Positions 34,801-43,637 are shown, numbered from the stretch's first letter. The stretch: 64,000 bases of DNA from Photobacterium sp. CCB-ST2H9 (GCF_023151555.2 NZ_CP100427.1:1-64000), one strand, 5' to 3'. The notes: generated by a model not told the origin, from the sequence alone. Numbers and translations are program-made.

Positions 34801-36420
34801 CCGGTAATCAATTTGGTAAGGTTTCCCGACCTCAATAGCCGTTTCAAGTCCGTTTCGTGGAATGTATGCCAGACGAGCCGCACTGCCATCATCCAGCACC
34901 CCAACATTCGCTGAACCACTTTTCCTATAAACACGATAATAGTGTGCATCCTGGTTGTTCCAGTCACCTAAGTGGAGGCTGCCGTCCCGGATGACACTAG
35001 TCCCTTGCGTGGCAACTGCTCCAATTTCTGCCGGTGTGGGTTTATGAAACTCTGTGTAGTATTTTGAACCGTTTGCATATTCGAGAGGATTACTTTCGAA
35101 AGGAGTTAATGTATCGAGGATCTCCTGGTTCAAAACTTTGTTATTTGCGGCAACAGGATCATAAATGTGCTGATACGCGATTGGCCTGAGTTGGTCAGAG
35201 GCCAGGTATCCGTCTTTGATGGCTACATTTCCAACGCATCGAGTACCAATGAAGTCTATGCCGGCGTCTTGTACATTTGGGGTCTCTGTTGATTTGATTC
35301 CAAGCCACGTCTTCCCGTTTATATTAAACGTGACTAATCTCCAAGCCCAACCGGCAGTAAAATGACTCCTGATAAACCCGAATGCTTTGTACATGTAGGA
35401 CTGGTAAGCGGTAACTTCCATGACCTCTATACGAGTTGAAGATGAAGGGCCTCCGCGTCGAAAAACCAGCTTTCCAATAACTTCAGAGATATCTGAGTTT
35501 TCACTCGGACTGAATGGGACAAGTGGGATCACTACTTGTTCGTAATGATTATGAAAAGTGAAACTTTCTTTGACGAACCCAGTTCCTGTATAAGACTGAG
35601 GTTTACCCAACATATCAGCTTCTGGGTGATAATTGTCGTTGTAAAGTTTATTCCAGCCGCCAATCGTCCAGCCGATATCAGGACCCATCCAACGTAAACC
35701 AAAATCCCAGAGAGTTTTGCCTGTTTTATCGACAGGAACTACCTCGACATATTTATCGGTACCGCCGGTATACATGCCAAACGTGTTGTTACGGTGAACC
35801 TTTGTGGCCTCTGCGGTTACCGAGCCTTTAACTTCTACAGGGCCGTAGATTGGACCTCCTGATTTTTTGAAATACTGCTTATGTGGGTCTTTCGTGACGT
35901 CTATGTGTGAATCGAGGTCAATTCCTCCAGCGATACGATTCTCTTCAGAGATCATTGCATCAGTGAGCTGTTTTGCGCCGGCCGGCACATTCACCTCACA
36001 AATAACAACGTGGTGATTTTGTCTGGCCACGGAATCAATCACCTTTAAGGTGACCGATTCTGCGGTAGCACTTCTATCGACTTGTTTGGTTTTCACACCG
36101 TACTCGTAGTAGCCTTCCAAAACTACTGCGCTTTTCTTTCCTGCCGGTACAACAACTTCAATAGGGTGTTGCCCTTGCACTGTCAGCGTGTATTTCCCGC
36201 GCTCTATGTATGCTGTGTTTTTACCGCCATCATCACCAATGATCAGCTTCAATCCTTTTCCGATCGTGTAGTTAAACCCACGATAGATGCCCGGCCGTGC
36301 GATTCCTTTGAACTTGCGGTTCAGTGATGCTGATGTGAATTGTTCAGCAAACGCCAGGTCCGCTATCAGCGGCAAATTATCCTGATCGGAGATGGTCAGA
36401 GTGGTTTTATTTATTGTCAT
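31807..36420 (-). CDS. tail fibre protein
   Basis: 1537 residues from ATG 36420, with AGAAGG just upstream. At least seven copies of a short repeat of the P-K/T-P-x-D/E-h-G/N-A type (for example KPTPEDVGA, KPKPQDIGAY, KPTPAEIGA, PKASDVNAYS) are spread along the shaft, as in phage long tail fibres. The C-terminus (PVGHILYTTNKNNPSTYEYPGVWE ... KHGHSASANDHYH) matches the receptor-binding/collar tip of such fibres. It is read after baseplate genes and ends at a terminator. I saw no adjacent chaperone or invertible segment. Confidence 0.88.
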   Translation of the reverse strand: MTINKTTLTISDQDNLPLIADLAFAEQFTSASLNRKFKGIARPGIYRGFNYTIGKGLKLIIGDDGGKNTAYIERGKYTLTVQGQHPIEVVVPAGKKSAVVLEGYYEYGVKTKQVDRSATAESVTLKVIDSVARQNHHVVICEVNVPAGAKQLTDAMISEENRIAGGIDLDSHIDVTKDPHKQYFKKSGGPIYGPVEVKGSVTAEATKVHRNNTFGMYTGGTDKYVEVVPVDKTGKTLWDFGLRWMGPDIGWTIGGWNKLYNDNYHPEADMLGKPQSYTGTGFVKESFTFHNHYEQVVIPLVPFSPSENSDISEVIGKLVFRRGGPSSSTRIEVMEVTAYQSYMYKAFGFIRSHFTAGWAWRLVTFNINGKTWLGIKSTETPNVQDAGIDFIGTRCVGNVAIKDGYLASDQLRPIAYQHIYDPVAANNKVLNQEILDTLTPFESNPLEYANGSKYYTEFHKPTPAEIGAVATQGTSVIRDGSLHLGDWNNQDAHYYRVYRKSGSANVGVLDDGSAARLAYIPRNGLETAIEVGKPYQIDYRIGGNVSGRVPLCMLDAITWLRHHGFEPDADGAFDLNHLTEENTYTLAGKFINTDLGPGAQILTATLEVTTRIHAAGAKVTQRINHLGKSCIRYMTAAPAVKWTDWAVIYDGNNKPTPEDVGAVSRNGDEMTGSLENHQQNVYMGVSLPTVGENNRNLLRKFRGGKSNTIFHEVVQNSTWEIWTGNEPSRRELRLIAAEQAQLWLSDSRVYAENYKPKPQDIGAYPETGGILKGDLQIEKGDNQKQRISMTEVKGEHGFYIEYQGDKVSNTSCLGTRHNKVDVPFMQIERGSKDVKFLGSTDTDGLVKEQGKRVYSPNNIPKASELGVGDAFLNRYKFVGGLDDYLQSVILLVPDAKTYAARNNGKTLDACSVFGQLVFQRTGGTQRLNTLNINAQSGHTNTIASLHQYGDSVSLCKLVRCVYEGVPWIALMTAENPQSSTLRFIGSTEAIKYPPAGENIAHDVFQKNSLRVVMYKTVGGPNNGAVLNKEINDSIEPYEDEFKLRNGKGEAFYSPSNKPTPEDLNALSTENGGTVKKPVSVLGSVSAYSLVARGTGNSKGLMLLGTDSYTELAPIDSNGVTQWSNSIRWYGSTDWRVGSNNRIFHEGYLPKPSVIGAYSIGEVNSKFKFETSRGFQGATVTQSPDKIWYRIATAKGGNPASAIFTIGGSRAANHSSVTFIASCAYGQNPNLTLISKSHYADIGIHRIRLEYGSTYEDFVVMVEADVDSLDWTVTNAQSFFQDFKINDSIDRNAVMLTLEDKDKSIDTVGGHVYSNGYKVYSAGNKPKASDVNAYSKEESNSKFLGIKTTAENSKKLGGKTLNEVVESITRETITRALLDKMFPVGHILYTTNKNNPSTYEYPGVWELEEDDLVLISTTDEKKLGLMEGENHPAVPVPKHGHSASANDHYHLYQKTDYLTASEVVNAGLAQRAVPDNGWSGWVETGRSSPRTIGIRIHNSSYKTSSATGSISINPSGTDKVTLDVRGKRRNAYIWVRTK

Positions 36421-36428
36421 ATGCCTTC

Positions 36429-36854
36429 TCACGCAATGTTCGTATTAATTTCAAATTCAACGACCAGGGAACGTCCTGAGTACATCCAAACAGGCTGTGA
36501 CACACCCACAGCGATCAAGCCTTTTTTACCGTCTAAAATCCCAGCAGAGCAGAATCGATGTTGCTCTCCCTCTTTGATCTTCCCGGCTGGGATTGTCGCT
36601 TTAACGTAAATCGTTCCATTTAGGTATGTGTAAACGGCATCAACGGTCAGGAATACATTTTTCAAAGCAGCTAAATTCCCTGGAATGTCTTTGGGAATAA
36701 CTGGTTTCCCATTCACCATCGTGACCAGGTCGTCAGCGAATTGGACTTGCCCAAATTCGAACACAGTCGGATTCTGAGGGAGTGATGAAAGCGCTCTTTC
36801 GTCAAAGTATCTGTTGAGGAGTTTTGCAATGTCTAGACTTGATTTTATTTCCAT
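36429..36854 (-). CDS. hypothetical baseplate or fibre-attachment protein
   Basis: 141 residues, beta-rich, between a P2 gpI-like gene and the tail fibre. Its segment YLNGTIYVKATIPAGKIKEGEQHRFCSAGILDGKKGLIAVG resembles the N-terminal domain repeated in phage fibres, so it may be a short fibre or connector. Stop overlaps the upstream sequence of the fibre gene. The start lies 10 bp after a TTCCTAACA motif. Confidence 0.55.
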   Translation of the reverse strand: MEIKSSLDIAKLLNRYFDERALSSLPQNPTVFEFGQVQFADDLVTMVNGKPVIPKDIPGNLAALKNVFLTVDAVYTYLNGTIYVKATIPAGKIKEGEQHRFCSAGILDGKKGLIAVGVSQPVWMYSGRSLVVEFEINTNIA

Positions 36855-36864
36855 TTTGATACCA

Positions 36865-36873
36865 TGTTAGGAA
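36865..36873 (-). promoter_or_regulatory. TTCCTAACA motif overlapping a stop codon
   Basis: Minus-strand sense TTTTTCCTAACATGG. The TAA is the stop of the gpI-like gene (…N F S stop) and ATG 36854 follows 10 bp later, so one element spans the junction of two genes inside the baseplate operon. Confidence 0.5.
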
Positions 36874-37694
36874 AAATTCAGATAATTAAAATCCACGTTG
36901 AGCGCATCAACATGTTGGACATCCATTTGATAGGTTGTAGGTGTTTGAAGCTCCCTGCTGTTGTTGAATACAAGCAGAGTGCTGGTTGTGTCATGGGCAG
37001 AAACTGACTCCTGCTTCTCTTTTACGATGGGGGCATATGTGACAGTTGAAGAGGCTATAGAAATTGTTTCAATATTCTCATAAAGAACAAAATCCAGCTT
37101 GTATTGCTGGCCTTCACAGACAATCCGTAATGGAATTAGGGGGTATACGATACGGCGAAGCTCTTCTTCAAATCGCCTCATATCCTCTTCGGTATTTCCG
37201 TATACTTCACGAACTTCGTTCAAAGGGACCCTGAGAACGCCCCGGCTTGTCATAAACCACTCGTCCGCAGGTATTTGCTCCATGTCCAGCTCAGATTCGA
37301 TTACAAATCTGGTGCCATACGGGAAGACATCCTGGTCAATGGGGGCAAAGAACGGCTGCCATGCTACCGATAGCCCTCCGAATTCTCGCCGTAGAGTGCC
37401 AGTGAGAGGATACACAGTCCTTTTTTGGTGTATCTCATCTTGCCGTTGCATCAGGACTAACGGGATATCTTCATCATCGACCTGGCCCAACGCGAAAAAA
37501 TCACCCAATTCATTCAGCAGAACATCCATGTCTTCCTTGGCCATTTCAAAAAGCGACACTCGACGCTTCAAACGATCCAGGATTGGTTCCACGTGTGATT
37601 CCAGGACAGCTTGAATGGCATTCGCTAGATCAACCCACATTGGATGCTTTTGCTTTTCAGGGGTCAGTCGCTCTTTAAGCCAGTTATTTTTCAC
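36867..37694 (-). CDS. baseplate protein, P2 gpI-like
   Basis: 275 residues. N-terminal helical region (LANAIQAVLESHVEPILDRLKRR) and a middle (DMDVLLNELGDFFALGQ) typical of the P2 gpI/Mu gp48 tail-wedge component, which follows the gpJ/gp6-like protein in contractile tails. Located directly after that gene here. The second half (about 190-275) is beta-rich and unrecognised. Confidence 0.65.
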   Translation of the reverse strand: MKNNWLKERLTPEKQKHPMWVDLANAIQAVLESHVEPILDRLKRRVSLFEMAKEDMDVLLNELGDFFALGQVDDEDIPLVLMQRQDEIHQKRTVYPLTGTLRREFGGLSVAWQPFFAPIDQDVFPYGTRFVIESELDMEQIPADEWFMTSRGVLRVPLNEVREVYGNTEEDMRRFEEELRRIVYPLIPLRIVCEGQQYKLDFVLYENIETISIASSTVTYAPIVKEKQESVSAHDTTSTLLVFNNSRELQTPTTYQMDVQHVDALNVDFNYLNFS

Positions 37695-37703
37695 GGCGCC
37701 CCC

Positions 37704-39083
37704 TTAGTATGTGAATTCGACTGTGGAAGCTTCAATGTCCAGATAGCTGTAGTGACCAACATCGACTTTCTCTGGCATGTTGCTGGTTGTCACTCGAAAC
37801 TCCTGAATAAAGGCCTGTGCTTTGATACTGGTGATGAATTCCCAAACTTCATCAATTGGGATGCGTGCGGCTTTCCCTTTCACCCCTTTGCCAAACTTCT
37901 TGTTGAGCTCCTTACGTACAAAGATCTCTGCATCATCCGGCCGGCCATTAACTTTCACTTTACCTGTTACTTGGATTGTGAATGGTATGTCGATACGCTT
38001 CCTCCATATGTACCCTTCGTTATATGCCTCTCGGCCAGAGAAGAGTTGCATGATTTCTTCAGCTAATTTCTCGTCTGTCTTCACGTCCGAATACGCAGAG
38101 ATGAAGATTTTGTTTATGTTTTTGATATTTATCCCATTTAGTTTTTCTTCTTCAGCCTCTCCCCATACCGACAGCCAAATAATTCCGCCAACGTTATCTG
38201 AGATGAACTGGCGATAGTCACCATCCCAGGCGATTTGATTGTCGTAACTGGTTAAGTATTGGGCTCCTCGCCGCACATCTTCAATAGAAGCTCCCTGGGC
38301 GCCACCAGTGATCGATGTTCCTGTAATAACCTGGATGTCCTTATTCAGGCCTTCTGCTTCACCTATGAACTGTAGCGGCTGGTTATCTAACAGAGTTGTT
38401 TCACCCTGGGTGAGTCGTACCTTTAGCTTGATCTCATCGCCAGTGGCAATGGCTTTGCCGTTAGTGCCATTACCGAACCTGACTCCTAATTGACGTGTGC
38501 TGGTGAAAAACTCCATGTACACAGTACTATTGGGGCCTGTGTTTCTGTACTTATACCGCTCTTCCCAAAGCTGGCCATTTACGTAAACAGAAATGGAATG
38601 AGCCTGTTTAGTTAACTCTTTGCTTAGCAGAACGCTATACCATTTCCCCCCGCTTGCTACGATCTCAACAATTTCCTCGATTGCCAGTTGTGAAATCGCA
38701 GCCGGCAGCGTTTCCCCCGGGTTTACTTCCAGGGCGGATGTAAAAATGTATTCCAGCAATGATTTGCTGATTAAGTGAGTATCCTGGGGGATTGACACTC
38801 GTTTATTGCCTTTGTTGGTTACGAGTGCCTGGCCAGTGGATGGTGAAATTTTTAAACCTACATATCCACGGTCTTCAGCTCCTGCCAACACACTGGATTC
38901 AAGTGTGGCTTTAGAAATAAAAGTTTCCTGCAATCTTCTCCGAGCGAAATTTTCGCACCTTCTGATTGCTTGGCTGACGAACAGAGAGATACCCTTAACA
39001 AATTGAGTACCGATATGTCGTTTCCACCAGCTTGATTTGTTCAGCTGATCATCAAAATCTTGGTGTACGTCTTGTTGACTCAT
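37704..39083 (-). CDS. baseplate wedge protein, gpJ/gp6-like
   Basis: 459 residues. Contains the gpJ-like core: N-terminal KGISLFVSQAIRRCENFARRRL, a beta region, then QGASIEDVRRGAQYLTSYDNQIAWDGDYRQFI, the typical baseplate-J domain block where the wedge is assembled. Start overlaps the gp25-like gene by 1 bp. Together with gp25-like and gpI-like products it forms the wedge around the tail hub. Confidence 0.8.
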   Translation of the reverse strand: MSQQDVHQDFDDQLNKSSWWKRHIGTQFVKGISLFVSQAIRRCENFARRRLQETFISKATLESSVLAGAEDRGYVGLKISPSTGQALVTNKGNKRVSIPQDTHLISKSLLEYIFTSALEVNPGETLPAAISQLAIEEIVEIVASGGKWYSVLLSKELTKQAHSISVYVNGQLWEERYKYRNTGPNSTVYMEFFTSTRQLGVRFGNGTNGKAIATGDEIKLKVRLTQGETTLLDNQPLQFIGEAEGLNKDIQVITGTSITGGAQGASIEDVRRGAQYLTSYDNQIAWDGDYRQFISDNVGGIIWLSVWGEAEEEKLNGINIKNINKIFISAYSDVKTDEKLAEEIMQLFSGREAYNEGYIWRKRIDIPFTIQVTGKVKVNGRPDDAEIFVRKELNKKFGKGVKGKAARIPIDEVWEFITSIKAQAFIQEFRVTTSNMPEKVDVGHYSYLDIEASTVEFTY

Positions 39084-39421
39084 CAGAGATTCACCCTGTT
39101 ACTATGCATGCCAAATGGTGTGCCAATGGTGATATGAAATAAGTCTTTTTCTGCCGGCTCGCAGAGGATGGAGGTAACGGGTATTTCCGGTAAGTCCAGC
39201 GGGAGCTTCAGTAAAATAGAATTTTCAATGGCTGGCGCTGACAGCTCGGGCTCGTGTCGATACTGATTTAAGGGGTGTCCCCATGATGGATTGCCGTAAA
39301 CAGTGCCGACTGGCGTTGAAAACCATTCACGGAGTTGTTCAAGACGGGCTTCGCCCCCTTCGTGGACAATTACGCCGGCGGCGTCGGATTCCATCAGGAA
39401 TGATATCTCTACAAGTTTCAT
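39083..39421 (-). CDS. gp25-like baseplate wedge protein
   Basis: 112 residues; small size and the segment REWFSTPVGTVYGNPSWGHPLNQY are characteristic of the T4 gp25/P2 gpW lysozyme-like fold family, which starts sheath attachment at the baseplate. The expected gp25-gpJ-gpI order is kept downstream. Confidence 0.75.
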   Translation of the reverse strand: MKLVEISFLMESDAAGVIVHEGGEARLEQLREWFSTPVGTVYGNPSWGHPLNQYRHEPELSAPAIENSILLKLPLDLPEIPVTSILCEPAEKDLFHITIGTPFGMHSNRVNL

Positions 39422-39426
39422 ATCCG

Positions 39427-42078
39427 CTATTCCATATCCAGCGATATTGCACGCAGGTACTGATCATTGAAGTCAGATGGAATTCCGGACCCTGCTTTTT
39501 CTCGTAGGATCGCACTTGAATTGTTGGATAGGTTGGTCGCAGATTTTTCAGTTTTAGATATGCTGCCGTTAGATTGTGCCAAGTTTTCAAGCAGAGCTCT
39601 ACTTTTACTGTCTAAACTGACAACACGCTCTGAATCCGAGTTCGATTTTTCGGAAGTATGTTGTTGAATTTCTGGCATGTTTTTAATGGCTGGTACAGTG
39701 TCAACAATACTTTGAGGCTGCATGAAAACAGATTGAATACTGTCTTGAGCATTGGAGTACATTTTAGTGAGCGTTTCAGAACCAGAGACTAGCCAGTCAG
39801 GGGCCATACTTTTAACTGATTGAGCCACTTCCCCTGCTGCTTCCTTCGCATCTTCCCAAACTTCTGAAGCCTGAACACTTAAAGAATCGTCATTGCCGAT
39901 TGATTGACTGAGTTTTTCTCCAGCTGCATTCCCGAGCCATTCTCCGCCCATAGAGCCGGCTATGGATCCGATGATGCCTCCAATGACCGTACCAACAATG
40001 GGAACAACAGATCCAATTGCGGCGCCAGCCATCCCTCCGGCCATAGCCCCACCCATCGAACCGATAGCAGGGGCCGCGGTTTGAACTGCTTTTTGGCTGA
40101 AGTTCAGATCATCACGATCTTTGAGTTCATTATATTTGGAGTACGCGGTTATCGCGCCAGATACGCCGGCAGCGCCTTTGCCCAAGATTTTTAATGCAGT
40201 GGCGCCTTTTGATGCTCCTGCCGCCACTGTATATGCGCCTCCAGGCTTCAGCCCGGCCAAAGCTTTCCCCTCAACTGATGGCATTACGCGAGCCTTGGGG
40301 CTGGTGAGCTTATCTGCAATAGACGCAGAGGCATTACCACCGGGCTTTAGCCTATTTCGATACTTTTCTGGCTTTGTCGTTTTTGCATGCCCGCTTTCCT
40401 CACCGGTAATCGATATTCTTTTCCCGCCATTGGCTTTTGCAGAGGTTGGTCGGCCCTTTGCTCCTTTCCGGCCGCGTTTCTTACCTCGTTTCCCGGCTCT
40501 TTCTCCTCCGAATGAGATCAGGTCACCTATTCCATCTAATAAGCCGCTTTCATTCCCTGATTTTTGAAACGCAGAGATCAAGTCATCTACTTTGCTCAGC
40601 AACTGGCTATGGAATTTTGCGTCATCAGCACTTAGCTCACGCAATACCTCAATGTTTTGATTACGTAGGCTCTCTGCTTTGGCTTGTATGGTTTTTGAAT
40701 TCGAAACAGAAGCAGCTGCAGCTGTTGGGCCTGGCATTGACGCTGGCACTTGCACCCCTGCTGCAGAGGTGTTTGTCTGATAATTGTTGGCTCCTTCCGT
40801 TGACTGTTTATTAAACCTTTCTGCCAGCCACCCCTTCATTTTGGATGCTTTGCTTGTGGCGGATTTGCCCAAATCAGTAACCTTTTCTACTGACTCCAGG
40901 CTGGCATCCAGCACTTGTTTTGCGGCGTAGTAATATGATCCCCCAAGTCCTACACCTGCTCCTTCGACCACGTTTGACTCACCCATATCAGAGCTTTGCT
41001 TCACGAGTTCCAAAGATGCATTGCTGGCAGTAGCCATTTTCTCTACCAAGCGGCCGAGCAATGTGGTTTGTTTCTCTTGTTCGTGCTGCTCTAAAAACTG
41101 GGCTTTCTTGTTGTACTGCTCAGACTGTTCCTTACTGGCATATTTGCCGTCTGGCCGTCTAATTCGGCCTTTTTCATCTTTCCAGAATTTGGCTAAATCG
41201 GAAATTTCGCTGGTGGAAGAATGAGTGAATTTTTCTTCTTTTCCGATTTCATTCTGGATTTTTGTCGGAGATGCGGCCGGGCCGTCAGTCACCCTTTCAC
41301 CAGGACTTATTGAAGTGCTGGAGTTCTTGGTATTGTCTTCAACTCTAATGGCAGAATTTTCATATCGTGCAGACTGACGTAGGTTTTCAGAATTGAGTTC
41401 TGTTGTCTCTACATTTGATTCGCTCTGATTTTCTGCAATTCGTTTGGTTTCGTTTCTGATTTCGTCGCCGGGCCTATTAGTAACCTGCAGCTTACTGGCG
41501 TCAGCATATGACGTATGTGTGTCTGTAGAGTGCCTGGATTCAGAGTAACTGTTGGATTGGTTTTCTTCAGATGAACTCTGACTGCTCTGCTGGTTGCTGA
41601 TATTCCCTTGAGTGGCATTTTTATTCAGATTTCTTATTTCTGATAAAATGCTGGTCATACCTGCTAATCCACCCGGTGGCGCAGATTCAGCCCCTACATT
41701 GACCGAATTTGATATTTTTTCTGCTGATGTTCCAGAGTGTGTTAATTCCCCAATTAAATCCCCATTTGGTCCTATTTTATCACCTGTAGGGTTGTTTTCG
41801 TCTCCCTTGGGGTCGGGTTCGTCACCATTTGGGCTTGTGTTTACTGTGGTGCTTTTATCTGAAGCTGATTGTTGGGGATTGTTCTGGGTTTCTTTGTTCC
41901 CATTTGTTCCGTATTTTTCACCAATTGGTTCCGAATTGGTTCTGGTTTGTTTTTCCTTCAGGACCGCGGTTATATTTGCAATCGCCGCCAATTCCCTGTC
42001 GCTGCACTCTCGAATTGATCTATCAATGGCCTCTAAATCACCATGCTCTATAAACTCACCAACTGTCATTTTTTGCAT
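39427..42078 (-). CDS. tail tape measure protein
   Basis: 883 residues, preceded by chaperone-like genes and followed by gp25. The N-terminal ~280 residues are low-complexity Ser/Asn/Gly-rich and contain a P-N/K/T-GD repeat (PNGD, PKGD, PTGD, PNGD at about residues 75-105). A coiled, Lys-rich middle follows; a hydrophobic Gly/Ala-rich stretch (IGSMGGAMAGGMAGAAIGSV, about 685-725) is the usual membrane-active region of tape measures. By the rule of ~0.15 nm per residue the tail would be about 130 nm (inference). Confidence 0.75.
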   Translation of the reverse strand: MQKMTVGEFIEHGDLEAIDRSIRECSDRELAAIANITAVLKEKQTRTNSEPIGEKYGTNGNKETQNNPQQSASDKSTTVNTSPNGDEPDPKGDENNPTGDKIGPNGDLIGELTHSGTSAEKISNSVNVGAESAPPGGLAGMTSILSEIRNLNKNATQGNISNQQSSQSSSEENQSNSYSESRHSTDTHTSYADASKLQVTNRPGDEIRNETKRIAENQSESNVETTELNSENLRQSARYENSAIRVEDNTKNSSTSISPGERVTDGPAASPTKIQNEIGKEEKFTHSSTSEISDLAKFWKDEKGRIRRPDGKYASKEQSEQYNKKAQFLEQHEQEKQTTLLGRLVEKMATASNASLELVKQSSDMGESNVVEGAGVGLGGSYYYAAKQVLDASLESVEKVTDLGKSATSKASKMKGWLAERFNKQSTEGANNYQTNTSAAGVQVPASMPGPTAAAASVSNSKTIQAKAESLRNQNIEVLRELSADDAKFHSQLLSKVDDLISAFQKSGNESGLLDGIGDLISFGGERAGKRGKKRGRKGAKGRPTSAKANGGKRISITGEESGHAKTTKPEKYRNRLKPGGNASASIADKLTSPKARVMPSVEGKALAGLKPGGAYTVAAGASKGATALKILGKGAAGVSGAITAYSKYNELKDRDDLNFSQKAVQTAAPAIGSMGGAMAGGMAGAAIGSVVPIVGTVIGGIIGSIAGSMGGEWLGNAAGEKLSQSIGNDDSLSVQASEVWEDAKEAAGEVAQSVKSMAPDWLVSGSETLTKMYSNAQDSIQSVFMQPQSIVDTVPAIKNMPEIQQHTSEKSNSDSERVVSLDSKSRALLENLAQSNGSISKTEKSATNLSNNSSAILREKAGSGIPSDFNDQYLRAISLDME

Positions 42079-42079
42079 T

Positions 42080-43019
42080 TTAATTCAATCCGAATTTCTT
42101 GATCTTATCTCGTAAAGCTTCGTCTAACCGAATGGCCAAAAATGCATTGAGCGACATCACAGCGCTTGTCGGCTGACCGCCATAGATAGACAGGTTTTCG
42201 ACGACATTAAGCCATCCAGTAATGTCAAAGCGTTTGAATGAAGTGGTCGCATTGAAAGGGAAACATCAGCGGCCTTACGCCCTCTCCCTCCTTCAACTCA
42301 CGTTCGACAACCAACAGGTATACACCGTCGTGGTACGTTGTAGCCAAACCGTGCACCAGCAATTTTTTAGCCTGGTGGACTTTGGCCATGAGCGAACGAT
42401 ATTCAGTACCAATTTTTAGTTTGCTGATTATTGAGTATCGCTTGTCTGCTGCATCGTCAGGGTCGTCTGGCTCACCCTTAATCCGTAGTGAATAAATCAG
42501 TTGCTGCATGGAGATTTTTGAAGTCAGCTGCTTATACTCAATACTCTCTTTCTCGTGCTGCCCCCTTTCCAATCTGGTTAATTCGATCGCTTCCAGTGAC
42601 TGTCCATTTAGAGGGACCACTTCTGCTTTCACAACCTCATCAGCATAATCAAACTCAATCGGTACGGACGGCTTGCGGCTCAATGTGACTGCAGTGTCTC
42701 CGAGATCAACCAGGTTCAAATCCAGGTACACATCCTCCTCATTTTCGCTAAACCGGTATGACACGGTTGTATCCTCATTGCTGTTGATGAAGATCCACCA
42801 CAAGGCTGTTCGTCTGTCTTCGCCGGTCCAGAATGCTGAGTCGTTTAATGAACCTTGTTTTTTTAAATCCTGCAGAGTGTTTAAATACAGAGTTGTTGCC
42901 GATTCCTCTAAGTGGGGGTTTTGATCAGCAATTAACATGCAATCAGATACATCAGGGGCACGAAATGAAATTTTTGTTTTTGGGTTACTTGGGAGTGGAA
43001 ATTCAGGGATATTCAGCAT
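42080..43019 (-). CDS. predicted +1 frameshift product of the chaperone gene
   Basis: If the ribosome slips +1 on CTT at the TGA (CTT TGA C, minus strand at 42224-42230), the 264-residue protein is extended by DITGWLNVVENLSIYGGQ… through …IKKFGLN to a TAA at 42080-42082, giving about 312 residues. CTT TGA C is exactly the slippery core of the E. coli RF2 frameshift. No Shine-Dalgarno-like stimulator is visible in the 20 bp before it. The extension has ordinary amino-acid composition with a W-L-N-V-V-E-N-L helix and reaches up to the tape measure gene. A sequencing error is the main alternative. Confidence 0.5.
42225..43019 (-). CDS. tail assembly chaperone/baseplate hub protein, zero frame
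   Basis: 264 residues directly upstream of the tape measure, the place of T4 gp26/gp51 and of phage G-type tail chaperones. Sequence pattern (SFRAPDVSDCMLIADQNP, DYADEVVKAEVVPLNG, RYSIISKLKIGTEYRSLMAK) resembles T4 gp26-like hub proteins. It ends ACG CTT TGA C. The +1 frame stays open for 48 more codons and ends 4 bp before the tape measure start, so a longer form is likely by frameshifting; see next entry. Confidence 0.65.
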   Translation of the reverse strand: MLNIPEFPLPSNPKTKISFRAPDVSDCMLIADQNPHLEESATTLYLNTLQDLKKQGSLNDSAFWTGEDRRTALWWIFINSNEDTTVSYRFSENEEDVYLDLNLVDLGDTAVTLSRKPSVPIEFDYADEVVKAEVVPLNGQSLEAIELTRLERGQHEKESIEYKQLTSKISMQQLIYSLRIKGEPDDPDDAADKRYSIISKLKIGTEYRSLMAKVHQAKKLLVHGLATTYHDGVYLLVVERELKEGEGVRPLMFPFQCDHFIQTL

Positions 43020-43028
43020 GATGAGTCA

Positions 43029-43631
43029 CTACAGTTGTTTGTTTCCTAACGTCGAAAATTTCTGGAATATGATTGGGTAGCTAATGAAATTTCCTGGTTC
43101 ATCTCGAGTGAGGTTGATGTTTGCTTTAACTGCAAAAACTCTGATAGTTTCATACAGTGTCTTATCGCCGGCATCGTTTACCGAATACACCCGAAGTGAA
43201 AAAACATAGTCTTTGGGGAGGTTTACGGTACCGTTATCGTTTTTGACTTTCTTTAGTAGCTTTTGAAACCACTTTTTGACACGACCATCTTGGTTATCTC
43301 TGACAGTCATTGTTACTTCGCCGGCGCTACTGCTGACGACTTTCCCAATACTACCGGAGCCAACGTTTGTTACATCTGCATCAATTGAACCCAAGCTGAA
43401 GTCAATGTCTTTCACATATATCTCAAAGTCGTCTGGGCTATCATCTGCCTCAATCGTCCATTGCCAGCCTTGTTGAAACGGTGTTTCGACCAATTTTTTT
43501 ACATACTTTTTTGCTTGCTGCATGTATGGATTCACGGGCTGAGAGCTAAACCCCAGCGCGTTTCTCCCATCCTTTAATGCATCATGTAATGCGGTGTTTC
43601 CTATATTGAATATGTTGCCCAGGCTGAACAT
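43029..43631 (-). CDS. tail tube/baseplate junction protein (gp54-like)
   Basis: 200 residues. N-terminal helix then tube-like beta sandwich: DDFEIYVKDIDFSLGSIDADV, SAGEVTMTVRDNQDGRVKKWFQKLL, NLPKDYVFSLRVYSVNDAG. This is the pattern of T4 gp54/gp48 and tube-related proteins that cap the baseplate and start tube polymerisation. Located between tube-like genes and the chaperone, as expected. Confidence 0.6.
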   Translation of the reverse strand: MFSLGNIFNIGNTALHDALKDGRNALGFSSQPVNPYMQQAKKYVKKLVETPFQQGWQWTIEADDSPDDFEIYVKDIDFSLGSIDADVTNVGSGSIGKVVSSSAGEVTMTVRDNQDGRVKKWFQKLLKKVKNDNGTVNLPKDYVFSLRVYSVNDAGDKTLYETIRVFAVKANINLTRDEPGNFISYPIIFQKFSTLGNKQL

Positions 43632-43637
43632 AATGAG

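Noticed and set aside
43029..43055. TTTCCTAACG string resembling the recurrent motif
   Set aside because: It is on the plus strand within the last codons of the tube-junction gene (TLGNKQL), in the wrong orientation and with a mismatch; probably chance.
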